A stretch of DNA of 64,000 nucleotides, taken from assembly GCA_033807775.1 (NCBI GenBank), contig CM066312.1:27067696-27131695 (forward strand), written 5' to 3'. Shown here in pieces: positions 34,237 to 44,501 of this stretch. A program made the position numbers and the translations under genes. Numbering within the stretch: the stretch's first letter is position 1; the number at the start of each line of letters is the position of its first letter. Source of the stretch: Saussurea involucrata. Its lineage: Eukaryota; Streptophyta; Magnoliopsida; Asterales; Asteraceae. The notes under the pieces were generated by a model that was given only the letters and a program-made list of their open reading frames with translations, was not told the origin of the DNA and searched no databases.

Positions 34237-36106
34237 ATTTTAAGACACTGAACACTCTTTCTTCAAAAGAGTTGGTTACTGGTCTACCTCAACACTCATA
34301 CGCCAAAGAATCTTTATGTTCAGCGTGTGAAAAAGGGAAGCAGACCAAAGCAAGCTTTAAATCAAAGCAAGTTTCCTCAGTGTCATCTCCTCTACAACTA
34401 CTACATATGGATTTGTTTGGCCCTGTTAACAAACAATCCATCGCTGGAAAGAAATATACACTGGTCATAGTTGATGAATTTTCTCGTTATACATGGGTTA
34501 TGTTTCTCCGTTCCAAGAGTGACACCCCTGAAGAACTCATCACCTTTGTTCGGAAGATGGAAACCCTGAACAATTTGACCGTTCGCTCAATAAGGAGTGC
34601 TCATGGGACTGAATTCAAAAACAGTTCTCTTGATTCCTTCTTTGAGAGTAAGGGTATTTCTCACAACTTTTCTTCAGTGAGAACACCGCAACAAAATGGA
34701 GTCGCTGAAAGAAGAAATAGAACAATTATTGAAGTTGCACGTTCAATGCTCAGCGATTCTCACCTGCCTACTCAGTTTTGGGCAGAAGCTGTCAACACCA
34801 CTTGTTTTACGCAAAACAGATCGCTGATAGTCAAAAGATTCAATAAAACATCCTATGAACTTTTTCATGGGAGAAAGCCTTCAATCAGCTTTCTTCACAT
34901 CTTTGGATGTCAGTGTTTCATACTGAACAACAGAGATGCCCTTGGAAAGTTTGATCCTAAGGCTGATGATGGAATCTTTCTTGGATACTCCTCAGTTTCC
35001 AAAGCCTTCAGAGTCTTCAATCGAAGAAGACAAACTGTTGAAGAAACAATTCACGTCACGTTTGACGAATCCCGCTCAGCGAACTCTAAACCGTCCGCTG
35101 ATACTGAAGAACTGAATCAATGGATGTTTTCTCATCTTGGTGATTCAGAAGATATTCCCACTCCTCATGCTCACACAGTTGAAGATGATGGTCCTACTAT
35201 CATTCCAAATATGCAGAATAGTGAAGCTGAAACATCATGGGTCTCAGTTGTTCCTATAAACACTATACCTGCTTCTGAACCCAATGTCTCAGACATTCCA
35301 TCTACTTCTCAGCAATCAGTGAATATAATGACAACTGCATCCATTCCTCTCTTAGTTGATACTCCAGACGTCGCTGAAGCTTCATCTTCAGCTCCTCCAG
35401 TTCAGGTTGAGTCAACGTCTCACGCTCTGGCTCAGCGATGGACTATAAATCACCCAATTGATCAAATTCTTGGTGATCCAAATGCTGGTATTCAGACTCG
35501 ACGAAGTGCGGGTAATATTTGTTTATTTGTTAACTTTATTTCACTAACTGAACCAAAGAAAGTAGATGATGCCCTCAAAGATCCAAACTGGGTCAGCGCC
35601 ATGCAAGAAGAGCTGACTGAATTCGAAAGAAACAAAGTTTGGAAACTTGTTCGAAGACCAACTGACAAAACAGTGATAGGCACTAAATGGGTCTATCGAA
35701 ACAAGTTGGACGAACATGGAACTGTTACCCGCAGCAAGGCTCGTCTTGTTGCTCAGGGATACAGACAAGAGGAAGGCATAGATTATGACGAAACTTTTGC
35801 TCCTGTAGCAAGATTAGAATCTATTCGTCTATTCTTAGCATACACTGTACACAAAGACTTCAAAGTATATCAGATGGATGTTAAGTCAGCGTTTCTAAAT
35901 GGAAAGCTGAATGAAGAAGTCTATGTGGAACAACCTCCAGGATTCTCAGATCCTAAGCGTCCAGGTTATGTTTATAAACTGGATAAGGCACTTTATGGCT
36001 TAAAGCAAGCTCCACGTGCATGGTATGACACTCTCTCTACTTATCTCCATATTGAAAAATTTGAGCGAGGTAAAATCGACAAAACTCTATTTTTCAGGAA
36101 AGTAAA
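34207..36106 (+). pseudogene. Element F integrase and first part of reverse transcriptase
   Basis: Integrase zinc-binding CSACEKGKQTK (about 34320), then the core with VDEFSRYTWV (first Asp). In RSAHGTEFKN, Ala stands where the second catalytic Asp is expected. TPQQNGVAERRNRT carries the Glu. After a Ser/Thr/Pro-rich linker comes reverse transcriptase, with VIGTKWVYRNKLDEHG, ARLVAQGYRQEEGIDYDETF, MDVKSAFLNGKL and ALYGLKQAPRAWY. Just after HIILVQ (36115) the sequence jumps to STNPDLC, so the segment that should hold the YVDD box is missing and the frame is lost. Both enzymes would be inactive. Confidence 0.92.
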
Positions 36107-37055
36107 ATGTCATATCATTCTTGTTCAAGCTCTACTAACCCTGATCTTTGTACTCGTTTCGCTGATAGAATGAAAGATGAGTATAAGATGAGCATGATGG
36201 GTGAACTAACATATTTCCTTGGTCTTCAGATAAAGCAAAATGAAAAAGGAACTTTCATTAATCAGGGAAAGTATGTTAAAGATATGCTGAGGAAATTCGA
36301 CTTAACTGAAAGTTCATCTATGAAAACCCCTATGGAACCACCGCTGACACTTGATAAGGATACTAAGGGTATTCCTGTTAATGTCACTTTGTACCGTGGG
36401 ATGATCGGCTCCCTTTTGTATCTTACAGCTAGCCGACCCGATATTATGTTTTCAATATGCTTGTGTGCACGATATCAAGCTGAACCTAAGATATCTCATA
36501 TGAAAGCTGTAAAGCGAATTTTTCGATATCTTAAGGGTACAGCGAATCTAGGTCTTTGGTATCCCAAAGACTCAGGATTCGATCTAATCGCCTATTCAGA
36601 TAGTGATTTTGCAGGTTGCAGAATGGATAGGAAAAGCACCACAGGAGGATGTCAGCTCCTGGGTGGAAAGCTGGTAAGTTGGACAAGTAAAAAAGCAAAA
36701 CTCAGTGTCCACCTCTACAGCTGAAGCTGAGTATGTAGCCGCTGGAAGCTGCTGTTCTCAGGTCTTGTGGATGAGAAATCAACTACTGGACTATGACCTT
36801 CAGCTCTCAAATATTCCAATCTATTGCGACAACACAAGTGCCATCGCTATAGCCAATAATCCAGTGCTACACTCAAAGACAAAACACATCGAAATCAGGT
36901 ATCATTTTATCAGAGATCATGTCATGAATGGTGATATAGAACTTCATTTTATTCCAACTGATTATCAGTTAGCTGATCTGTTCACCAAACCTCTTGATGA
37001 GACAAGATTCAACTTTCTCATCAGCGAGCTTGGAATGCTGAACTTTGAAGAGTAA
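36107..37055 (+). pseudogene. Element F reverse transcriptase end and RNase H
   Basis: Resumes in a second frame after the missing YVDD box with TYFLGLQIKQ, SLLYLTASRPDIMFS and RYLKGTANLGLWYP. A one-base expansion in an A run near 36688 shifts it again, and RNase H continues at 36705 with TSTAEAEYVAA, HSKTKHIEIRYHFIRD and LADLFTKPLDE, ending at 37055. Confidence 0.9.
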
Positions 37056-37439
37056 AATCTTCAGCGGTTCACATTTTGATCAGCGATACGATTATACAAA
37101 CTTATATAGCCCTTGGGATAAAATCAACTTGTATAACCTATTCTATCATCTTCTCTCTGAATAAACTTGATTCGCTGATATCAAGGTATGTTTTTCTCTC
37201 TCTGACAATCGCATGTAAATGCAAGATTTCAAAATAAATTACATCGCTGAATATCTCTTCCTTATCAGCGATACTTTGAAATTTCTAAAAACCTTCACTG
37301 ATATTTCTAAATTCAGTGCTTCATTTTTTTGTGTCCCTGAGTTTTCAAAACCTCAGAGACATCCGAGAATATGAAAGGACAGCTGTGACGTCATTACAAC
37401 GGATAAGCCCTGGCACGTTCTTCTTTCTGACACACGTTT
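37056..37439. other. Element F spacer after pol
   Basis: No gene seen. Contains several TCAGCGAT / ATCGCTGA words (37083, 37171, 37244 and 37267). Confidence 0.5.
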
Positions 37440-37545
37440 GCACGTTTTGTTTACTCGCCAATCAAATGCAAACACGTGTCCGTGTCATGATGAAAATCTT
37501 TTCCCGCTCAAGATTTTCTCTTTCTAATCTCTCTATATAAACAAA
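37440..37545 (+). promoter_or_regulatory. Putative internal promoter of the accessory gene in element F
   Basis: Within about 85 bases lie a CCAAT box (37458-37462), a G-box CACGTG (37473-37478) and a TATA box TATATAAA (37534-37541), in that order and at plausible spacing, upstream of a CT-rich leader. The block lies between pol and the accessory gene, not in the LTR. Its function is inferred from the motifs alone. Confidence 0.5.
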
Positions 37546-37664
37546 TTCTTCGTTTATATTTTCCTTTTACGCGAACTTCTCCTCCAAGCAAAGAAAGAAT
37601 TCACTGTTGCATTTTGCTCTCAAATTTCTCAAGAACAACTGTTCATCTTCTTCAAACATCAAAG

Positions 37665-38061
37665 GTTAATATGTTCTTATTATTTACGAAATGCAAATTA
37701 CTTGTTTCTGATCTTCTCATTGTTTTAACAAGATCAAACAAAAGAACTTCTCAAAAATGAAATCACTCTCTTTCATGGTTTTATGAACACAACCATTTCA
37801 TGGTTGTTCTTCAAGTTTAAATGCAAAAATCTTAAACTTGTTCTTCATTCGTTTTTCCAGAATCCCAATCTTCAAAGTAAACTGGAAAACAAGATTTTTA
37901 TTGGGTTTGAAATTTCGTTTTTCAAAAACAAGAAAACCCCTAATCTTCATTAAGACATTTTGTCTGAATGAAATGGACAAAATTCAAACCATCTTATTGG
38001 AAAATCTTTCCACATTAAGATTATTCTTATTTGTTTATATTTGGTTGAACTGATAATACAG
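37665..38061 (+). other. Putative 5'-leader intron of the accessory gene
   Basis: AAAG|GTTAAT at 37664-37665 and ATACAG|AAAATGG ending at 38061 bracket 397 T-rich bases with no long open frame. The acceptor lies three bases before the ATG at 38065. This would place the start codon near the beginning of the second exon. Confidence 0.4.
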
Positions 38062-38064
38062 AAA

Positions 38065-41000
38065 ATGGCATCTTCTGACATTCCCAAGAACACCATCGCT
38101 GAAAACACTGCTGCTGATGATACTGCCGAGGAAGTGGAAATTCTCAAGGCTCCTCGGGTCAAGTTCTCTCTTGACAAGCTGGATTGGACTAAGGTAAACA
38201 ACCTTTATGCGCTTCTCGAGTTTCCTCCTCGAAAGCAAGTCACACATCTAGATGATGCTGTGAAATTCCTCAAGAACTGTTGCATCTCCACAGCCCTGAC
38301 CATAACCCCTCCGGCACATCAGCTTTTGTTATCACAATACTGGTACTCTGCCAGACACTCTCAGTTACCATCAGCCAAAGACCCCTCCAAAACAATTGAC
38401 TGCATCCTTTGCGATATCGAATATGGCACCATGAAGATCACCCCTGCCATCATTCGCAAAGCCCTCAGCCTTCCCATAGCAACCAAAGATAAACCCTTCG
38501 TTCCCCTCCCTGACCCCAAGAAAAACTCAGACAGGGAAGCCATCATTGCATTCTTTGATGCAATGGGCTATGTATGGGAAACTGGAAGGGATATGAAGCC
38601 CGAGAAGAAGCTGACCATTATAAAGAAATCGAAAATGCCCAGCGAGATGAATTTCATCTTCGCCCATGTGATCAGCTGCATGACTGCCAAGAGCGGCTCC
38701 TCTGACCAAGCCGCTAAAACTCAGCAAGCAATGGGATATGCATTGCTGAAAGGTCTACATATAGACTGGACATCGATCATCTATGATGACCTGGTACTAA
38801 GATTGGACTCCGTCGTTGACAGACCTCCATGGGTTCCGTATCCTCGATTCATCAGCGCCATATTCCAAAAAGGCCTGAAGGACAGCTATCCTCAAGAGGG
38901 TGACCTGAAACTTTCTCAGGTTGGTCCTAAGATACTCGACTTCAAACCAGTGGCGAATGAGGTACGTCTTTCTACACTCTTAACTCTTCTAAATCCTTCT
39001 ACTTCTTCTACTTCTGCAGCTCCTTCAGCGGACAAACCCACCGCTGATACCCCAGCTGCAACCTCCATTCCTTCTCTGAAAAGGAAACCCTCTGACACCC
39101 AACTTGGTTCCAAAAGAACTAAGAAACCCAAGGAGCAACCCAAGCAATCTCCTGCTAAAGTCTCCTCAGCTCCTCCTGTTGAGCTGAAGGAAAGTTCAGT
39201 GGTACGCTCTGCCACACCTGAACAAGCCATCCACTCTATCCCGACTTCAGCGTCTCCAAATGCTGAGGTTACAAACTTGGAAACTACCCAACCTCCCTCA
39301 GTCTCTCAAAAGACTGATGAAGTGATTCTCAGCGATTCCAACGCTGAACTCAATAACCAACCTCAATTCTTACCCTTCGCTTCTCCCTCCACTCATTTGG
39401 ACACAACTCCAGTTATCACTGATGCACCTGTCATTCCTCCAGAAGCTAAAGGAACGACGGAAGTAGGACCTGCAGAGATGATCATACGTTCAGGTTCTCT
39501 CGCTGACGATATGGAACTTTACTCAAGAACCCGAGATTTTGATGAATTCATCAATCCTCCTGCAGGTATACAACAACCCCTAAACACTGTTACTAAACCC
39601 CAAACTTCTGAGCTTTCCTCTGTTCACAAGTTTTTATATGTTACAAGTCCTAATTTAGGAGACATCAACGTGTCTCTGAAGACAGTAGAGACAAAGCTGA
39701 CAGGTCTCACGTCTACTCTTTCCGGCAACTCTTCAGCTATAACAACCGCTGGAGAGAATCTTTTAAAGCTTATAACCGAAGTCGGAAAGAATGCCTCCAA
39801 AGCTGATGTGGAGAAGGTTGATAAATCACTCGGTGATTTTGCCAAAGTTCTCGCTGACATCTACACAGACTACCTCGACATCAAGAAATCAGTTGACACC
39901 ATGTCCAGCGAAGTCACAACGCTGAAGACATCGGTTGGCACACTCGAAGGTGATATGTCTGTTGTAAAGGCTGATGTCAGTTCAGTAAAAACTGATATGA
40001 GTTCTGTGAAGACTGATGTCAACACGATGAAGAATGACATCTCCTCAATTCAGAACTTGTTGACGCAGATCCTGACCAACACAACCGCCCCTGCACCTGC
40101 CCTTGCACCTGCCCCTGCTCCTGCACCTGAGCATTTTACTCCGGCAGATCGTGCTGAACTCGTCAAAATCAATCCTGGTATTTCTGCTCTTCAAACCAGA
40201 TTATCAACGATTGAGACTTATGTCGGGGTCCCTGGCCAAGAAGACAGGGAGAAAACCACAGCTGCTGAATCATCACATTCCTCCCCAACTCATCATGATA
40301 AAGAGGGGGAGAAGAGCGCTGAAGACCCTTCCAAGAGCGCTGAAGACCTTTCCCATGATGAATCTATCAGGGGAGAGAAGACCGAAGACCTCACCTTCAC
40401 TGAAGAGGGTGAGAAGACAATTGAAGCTGAAGCAGCCGCTGGACCTCGGGGAGATCAACACCCTGAGGGAACCGAGAAGCTCGCCTCTGTATCTGAGGGG
40501 GAGCAACTCAAAGAAGAAGCTGAAGAAACTGAGTCTGAAGCTGAAGATGAAGAAGCCATCGACTTGTCTGATGCTGAACCATCCTCTTCTCCAAAGAATG
40601 ATGATGACGAAGATGACGATGATGATGATTCTTTTATCGCCAAGCCTGCTCAGAGAACTAAAGCTCTTAAAGGGATTCTGATAAATGAACCTTCAGGGGA
40701 GCGGACAAAGACAAAGCCATCATCATCTGAAGCTGACAAAGGCAAAGGAAAATGTGTCGCTGAAGATGAAAATCTGACGATCTTGCTTAAAAGCCGGTTT
40801 GTTAGGTACACTAACTCCTTACTCCACATCCCTCCTCTATACACTTTATCAGTTCTCTACCTCCGCAAACCTACATACACTATCCCATTCTTTCTCTCTG
40901 TTCTACCCAAATTCTTACTTGTAAGATCGCTGCGTTTCAGCTAGTCCTCTCCCCTGTTTGAGGATATCGCTGAAGTTCCTACAACTGCGACTTCAACAAT

Positions 41001-42191
41001 AATCCCAGCTCTCAACGCTGAAGACATAATCCTAGTCTTGGATTTGATCTCTGAGACTGATGAATCTGAAGAACATACTCTCTCTCTCACAAAAACAGAC
41101 CTTCCTTGGCTCCTCAAAAGCTAAGTGAAACGGATCAAGAAAAGAGAGATGCAATGATCAAGAGACTCGAAGATCAGCGAATCATTCTAAAGCGTGATCA
41201 ACTTCCTACAGTTCCTCCAAAGTTCAGAATTTCCCAAAAGGAATACAAGGAACACCTCAGAGCTGAACGCCTAATTGCTGAAAGAAAGGAAGCTGAAGAA
41301 AAAGACAGAGAATACGCCATCAAGCTTACTCAACGATCAATAAAAGACCCCAAGCTGAAAAGAGTTCCCATTGATGTTCAACGTCAGCTATGGGATAATG
41401 CTCAAGAGATCGTTAGAGAAAAGACTAAGGTCTCTGATACGACTTTGGAATGGGCTAAACAAATGCTGACCTATCGATCTAGAACATCCAAAATCGTCAA
41501 AGTAAACATCAGAGGATGACTGTACGCTGACGTTCCTGTTGTTGAAGTGGATGTCTACAGAGAAGACAAAACCAAGCAAACTTTCAATGCTGTTACATTA
41601 GAAAAGTTTGGTCTCTCTGAATGGTTAGAAACGAAATTATCCATTCAGGGATCGCGCTCAAAGTTCAAAAGGCATGTCGAGAAGATCTTAAACAAACAGA
41701 TCGACCTGCTTTCCTCTGCTGTGGATATTCCTCCTCTTCCTCCTCAACAAAGAAAAGTCTCTGCTAAGGAAAAGAAAGTCTCAGACTCAGGCCCTCCTAT
41801 ATGAAATGAAACGGGTATTGGTTTCTCTCATGCTGAAGTTCTTGGCCCTGATGCTGATCTCTCAGCGCTTGACACCTCCCTACCACCTGGAGAAACTTTC
41901 ATTCCTGGCACAGTTGTAAGTGATCCATATGGTATATTCTTTCTAGACTACTATGGAAACCATCACTTTCAACGTATCTCTGAGCTCCACATCGCTCCCA
42001 TCGAACAACTCAGAGATCTCTTATACTGGTGTGAAGTCAGACGCGACATCAAAGCTAGACACTTGAAGCCCTTGATTTTTGAAGACGCTCTGAAGAAAAA
42101 GAATCAAGGAGTAGATGTCCCTGATTGGATGATTGCCACATCAATAACCCTTGATGAACAACTCATTAAGGAAGAACCTTTTGACGGATAG
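38065..42191 (+). pseudogene. Two-exon accessory gene of element F
   Basis: Exon 1 (38065-40805, ATG with A at -3) is open for over 900 codons. Residues about 25-300 form a globular domain (LSQYWYSARHSQL, MKITPAIIRKALSLP, FFDAMGY, VPYPRFISAIF) resembling the extra or env-like proteins of plant copia elements. Next come a Ser/Thr/Pro-rich stretch, a coiled coil with SSVKTDMSSVKTDV heptads, an Ala-Pro run, and an acidic tail. Intron 40806-40944 (AG|GTACAC to CTAG|TCC) leads to exon 2 (40945-42191), a Lys/Glu-rich helix (AERLIAERKEAEEKDREYAI) and a compact domain with DPYGIFFLDY and EQLRDLLYWC. Lesions: one base lost near 40792, a CT slip near 41090, and TGA stops near 41517 and 41802. No signal peptide or clear membrane segment. 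Confidence 0.7.
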
Positions 42192-42459
42192 GATCGCCTT
42201 GTAATTCCTTCTATCCTTTATCTGTCTACATCTTTTGTACTTGTAATTTTATTCGATGTACTTGTAATTTTTCCACTTCTCTCAAAATCTTTACACAGTT
42301 TAAAGAAAAATTTCAGCGAATGTACTTTACTCCATCAGTACAGAAAAGATCCCAGAAAACAGTAAAAGGGACAAATATTTTATGAGTTCTTTTTATCCTT
42401 ATGTTTTCATTATATAGCAATTTTCTTTGTTGCTATGTCATAATCAAATAGGGGGAGAT
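42192..42459 (+). other. Element F 3' spacer and polypurine tract
   Basis: Non-coding; ends AATAGGGGGAGAT (42447-42459) directly before the LTR. Confidence 0.7.
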
Positions 42460-43324
42460 TGCTGATCCAAACCCTCAGTGATTTGATAATGACCCTCTCT
42501 AATATACTTAGTGATAATTGTAAGTAAACAATATATATCAGTAGTTATGGTGATCGCTGATAAATTAGTTGTTTACTTATGATCCCTGAAGACAAGATTC
42601 ACGTCAACATAGGTTCTACGCTGAAGTCGAAGATCAAGCTCAAGAACCAGCGACAAGTCTCCTAATGAACTGATGCGGATCAGCGAAGACTCAGATTTGT
42701 CCACTCAACGTGAAGTATCAAGTACAGGACTTTGGCTATCGCTGAATTCTATCATTCGCTGATATAAAATGATAAATCGCTGAATCAACGAAAAGCTGAT
42801 CATGAAGTCCTCCGTACAAAATACTTTTGTCTTTACCACCCTTGCACGATTCCGTACGATATGTCAGAAAAGAACCTCCCTATTGTCTGAATTCGTACAA
42901 CCACTCTGATACTACACTGTTCAACATGCGGCTACTTAGGTTGTCAACAAAGGTCAATGACATGCAACCAATCAGCTGCTGCCACGTGTAAAGTGTAAAT
43001 TGCAATGCATTAAATGCATGCAGTATATAAGAAGATGAACTCACTTCATTTTGAAGTAACTTGCTAACTCTGGACAAGTTCATCCTTCTTATCTTGATAT
43101 AGGTTATTATTAGTAATTTCCTTCTCCTTCTTAGTGCAAGAAACTTAGTGTTCCAACTTGTTTAGATTTAGGATTTATCCTTAATCTTGTTTCCACAACA
43201 AGCTGTAAATTGTTAATGATTTATCAATAAACAATTTAGAAAATTAAAATCTGTGTGTTTGTATTCAACCCCCCCCCCCCCCCCCCCCCCTTCTACAAAC
43301 TTGTATAGCCCTTCGGGACCAACA
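42460..43324 (+). repeat. Element F 3' LTR
   Basis: TGCTGATCC to GACCAACA, 865 bases. Matches the 5' LTR except for the deletion near 42540 and a 22-base C run (43269-43290) against 16 in the 5' LTR. Confidence 0.9.
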
Positions 43325-43553
43325 CTTGTAACTCTTGCACTACACACACACACCAGATTAGAAAGTTGTTCATTATATCACACACTTAAAGGTGTTCTTG
43401 GTGTAACGTGAAGAATCAATTGAAGATGAATCGTTGAACTAAACTCGGGTTTTATTATTGTTTCACTTGCTTGATTTTGTGTGTGTTATCTACCGTATTT
43501 ATTTCTCTTTAGTTCTATTAAACGCTTCCGCATATAAATCTGTTTGAACTATC

Positions 43554-43608
<55 letters not shown>

Positions 43609-43642
43609 CATTGTTGAGTCTTAATGTGGGATCAACAGTTCG

Positions 43643-44501
43643 GGTGAAATCATCTTTTCGTTTTGGAGTTGGTCAAGTTTCTCTTGAAGTTGAAACTTGC
43701 TCACTTGCTCTTGCATCACTTCTGTTGCCAAAGCAGACAGTTTTGATGTGAGCCGATTGATTTCATCCCGAAGGATTTCTTGTCCCTCACCCGACATAGA
43801 TTCGGTTTTGGAGGATTTGAGCCTCTCAAGCTCAGTTAGAAGCACTTGCCTTTCCTTTTGAAAATCTGTCCTTTCCTTTTCGAGTGTCTCCTCTAACTCG
43901 ACTATTTTTTATTCCAAAATGAGAGGTGGAACATAGAGTTTAAACTCGTCCATCTCAGTTTTGGGTTCAGGTGCTGCGGCCTCATCCTTTTTGGAGGAAT
44001 CCTTGGGCTCAGCAACCTTATAGCTGTCAAAGTAGTCATTCGAAAGATACTTAGACTTATTTTTCTTGTAGGAATAATTAAGAGGCTCATACGCAAACGG
44101 TAATTGCATCTTTGTGATGTGTGTGCGTTTGTATTCCTCAGTTTCCTTTTCCTTTTCATTTTCGAGAGGACCAGTCAATTTGACTTTGTATTCAAGATAC
44201 TCTTTGTCGAGACCAAGAAAACTAAAGTGATAAAGAGTAGGTCTCATTGTCAAAACCTTTCTCAGGTAATGTGGGTTATCATATCCAATTCCCCATTCCT
44301 TGTTAAAATACGTGAATTCCTTTGGTTTGTTCATGTGAATTGTCTGATCAGTTTGACCTCTTTTGTGTAGTTTAGTTTCAAGACCAGTTATATTTGCATC
44401 AAATTCTTTGTGTTAGATTTGAAGAGAGGAGCATTGATAGATAATCTCTGCTTTCTCATTCTCACACTGATCAAGCTTTGAATTCAAGTTCAGATATCTT
44501 G
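43643..44501 (-). pseudogene. Element A gag, upstream part
   Basis: Minus-strand coding remains with stops between. A block (44334-43909) has EFTYFNKEWGIGYDNPHYL, a Lys/Glu-rich stretch and KYLSNDYFDSYKV. Then comes a coiled coil (43845-43643) with LTELERLKSSKTES and EINRLTSKLSALATEV. Placed in gag because it lies upstream of 24226-25161 once element E is removed. Its start lies beyond element G and outside the window. Confidence 0.7.

Larger units (their letters stand above)
31464..43324 (+). mobile_element. Element F: Ty1/copia retrotransposon with spliced accessory gene
   Basis: An 11.9-kb element: LTR, initiator-Met primer site, gag, protease, integrase, reverse transcriptase and RNase H (32521-37055), then about 1 kb with promoter-like signals, then a two-exon accessory gene (38065-42191), polypurine tract and LTR. 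Domain order (integrase before reverse transcriptase) is copia. Large size plus a 3' extra gene suggests the Sire/Maximus group (inference). gag-pol is clearly dead, while accessory exon 1 is nearly intact. Element H is a sister copy. Confidence 0.9.
25162..43637 (+). mobile_element. Element E: coding-poor, copia-like non-autonomous LTR element
   Basis: An LTR element (6.6 kb without the nested F) bounded by GTTCG. LTR 757 bases, perfect initiator-Met primer site, about 5 kb of interior, polypurine tract, then a second LTR interrupted by F. No gag, protease, reverse transcriptase or integrase is recognisable. The only sizeable open frame is 30359-30802. The interior is dense in a palindromic 13-mer also found in its LTRs. 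Assignment to copia rests on LTR style and primer site only. Confidence 0.8.
30989..43637 (+). repeat. Element E 3' LTR, split by element F
   Basis: Parts 30989-31463 and 43325-43637 together match the 5' LTR. The break carries TTTGT (31459-31463) and CTTGT (43325-43329), a target duplication with one later substitution; the 5' LTR reads CTTGT there. The TA microsatellite near 43556-43605 is clearly longer than in the 5' LTR. Confidence 0.9.

Noticed and set aside
38962..39019. GTACGT...CTGCAG segment inside accessory exon 1 that resembles an intron
   Set aside because: It is 58 bases and removing it would shift the frame, while reading through keeps a long open frame.
40103..40681. 192-codon plus-strand frame overlapping the accessory gene
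   Set aside because: Shadow of the longer frame in a compositionally biased region.
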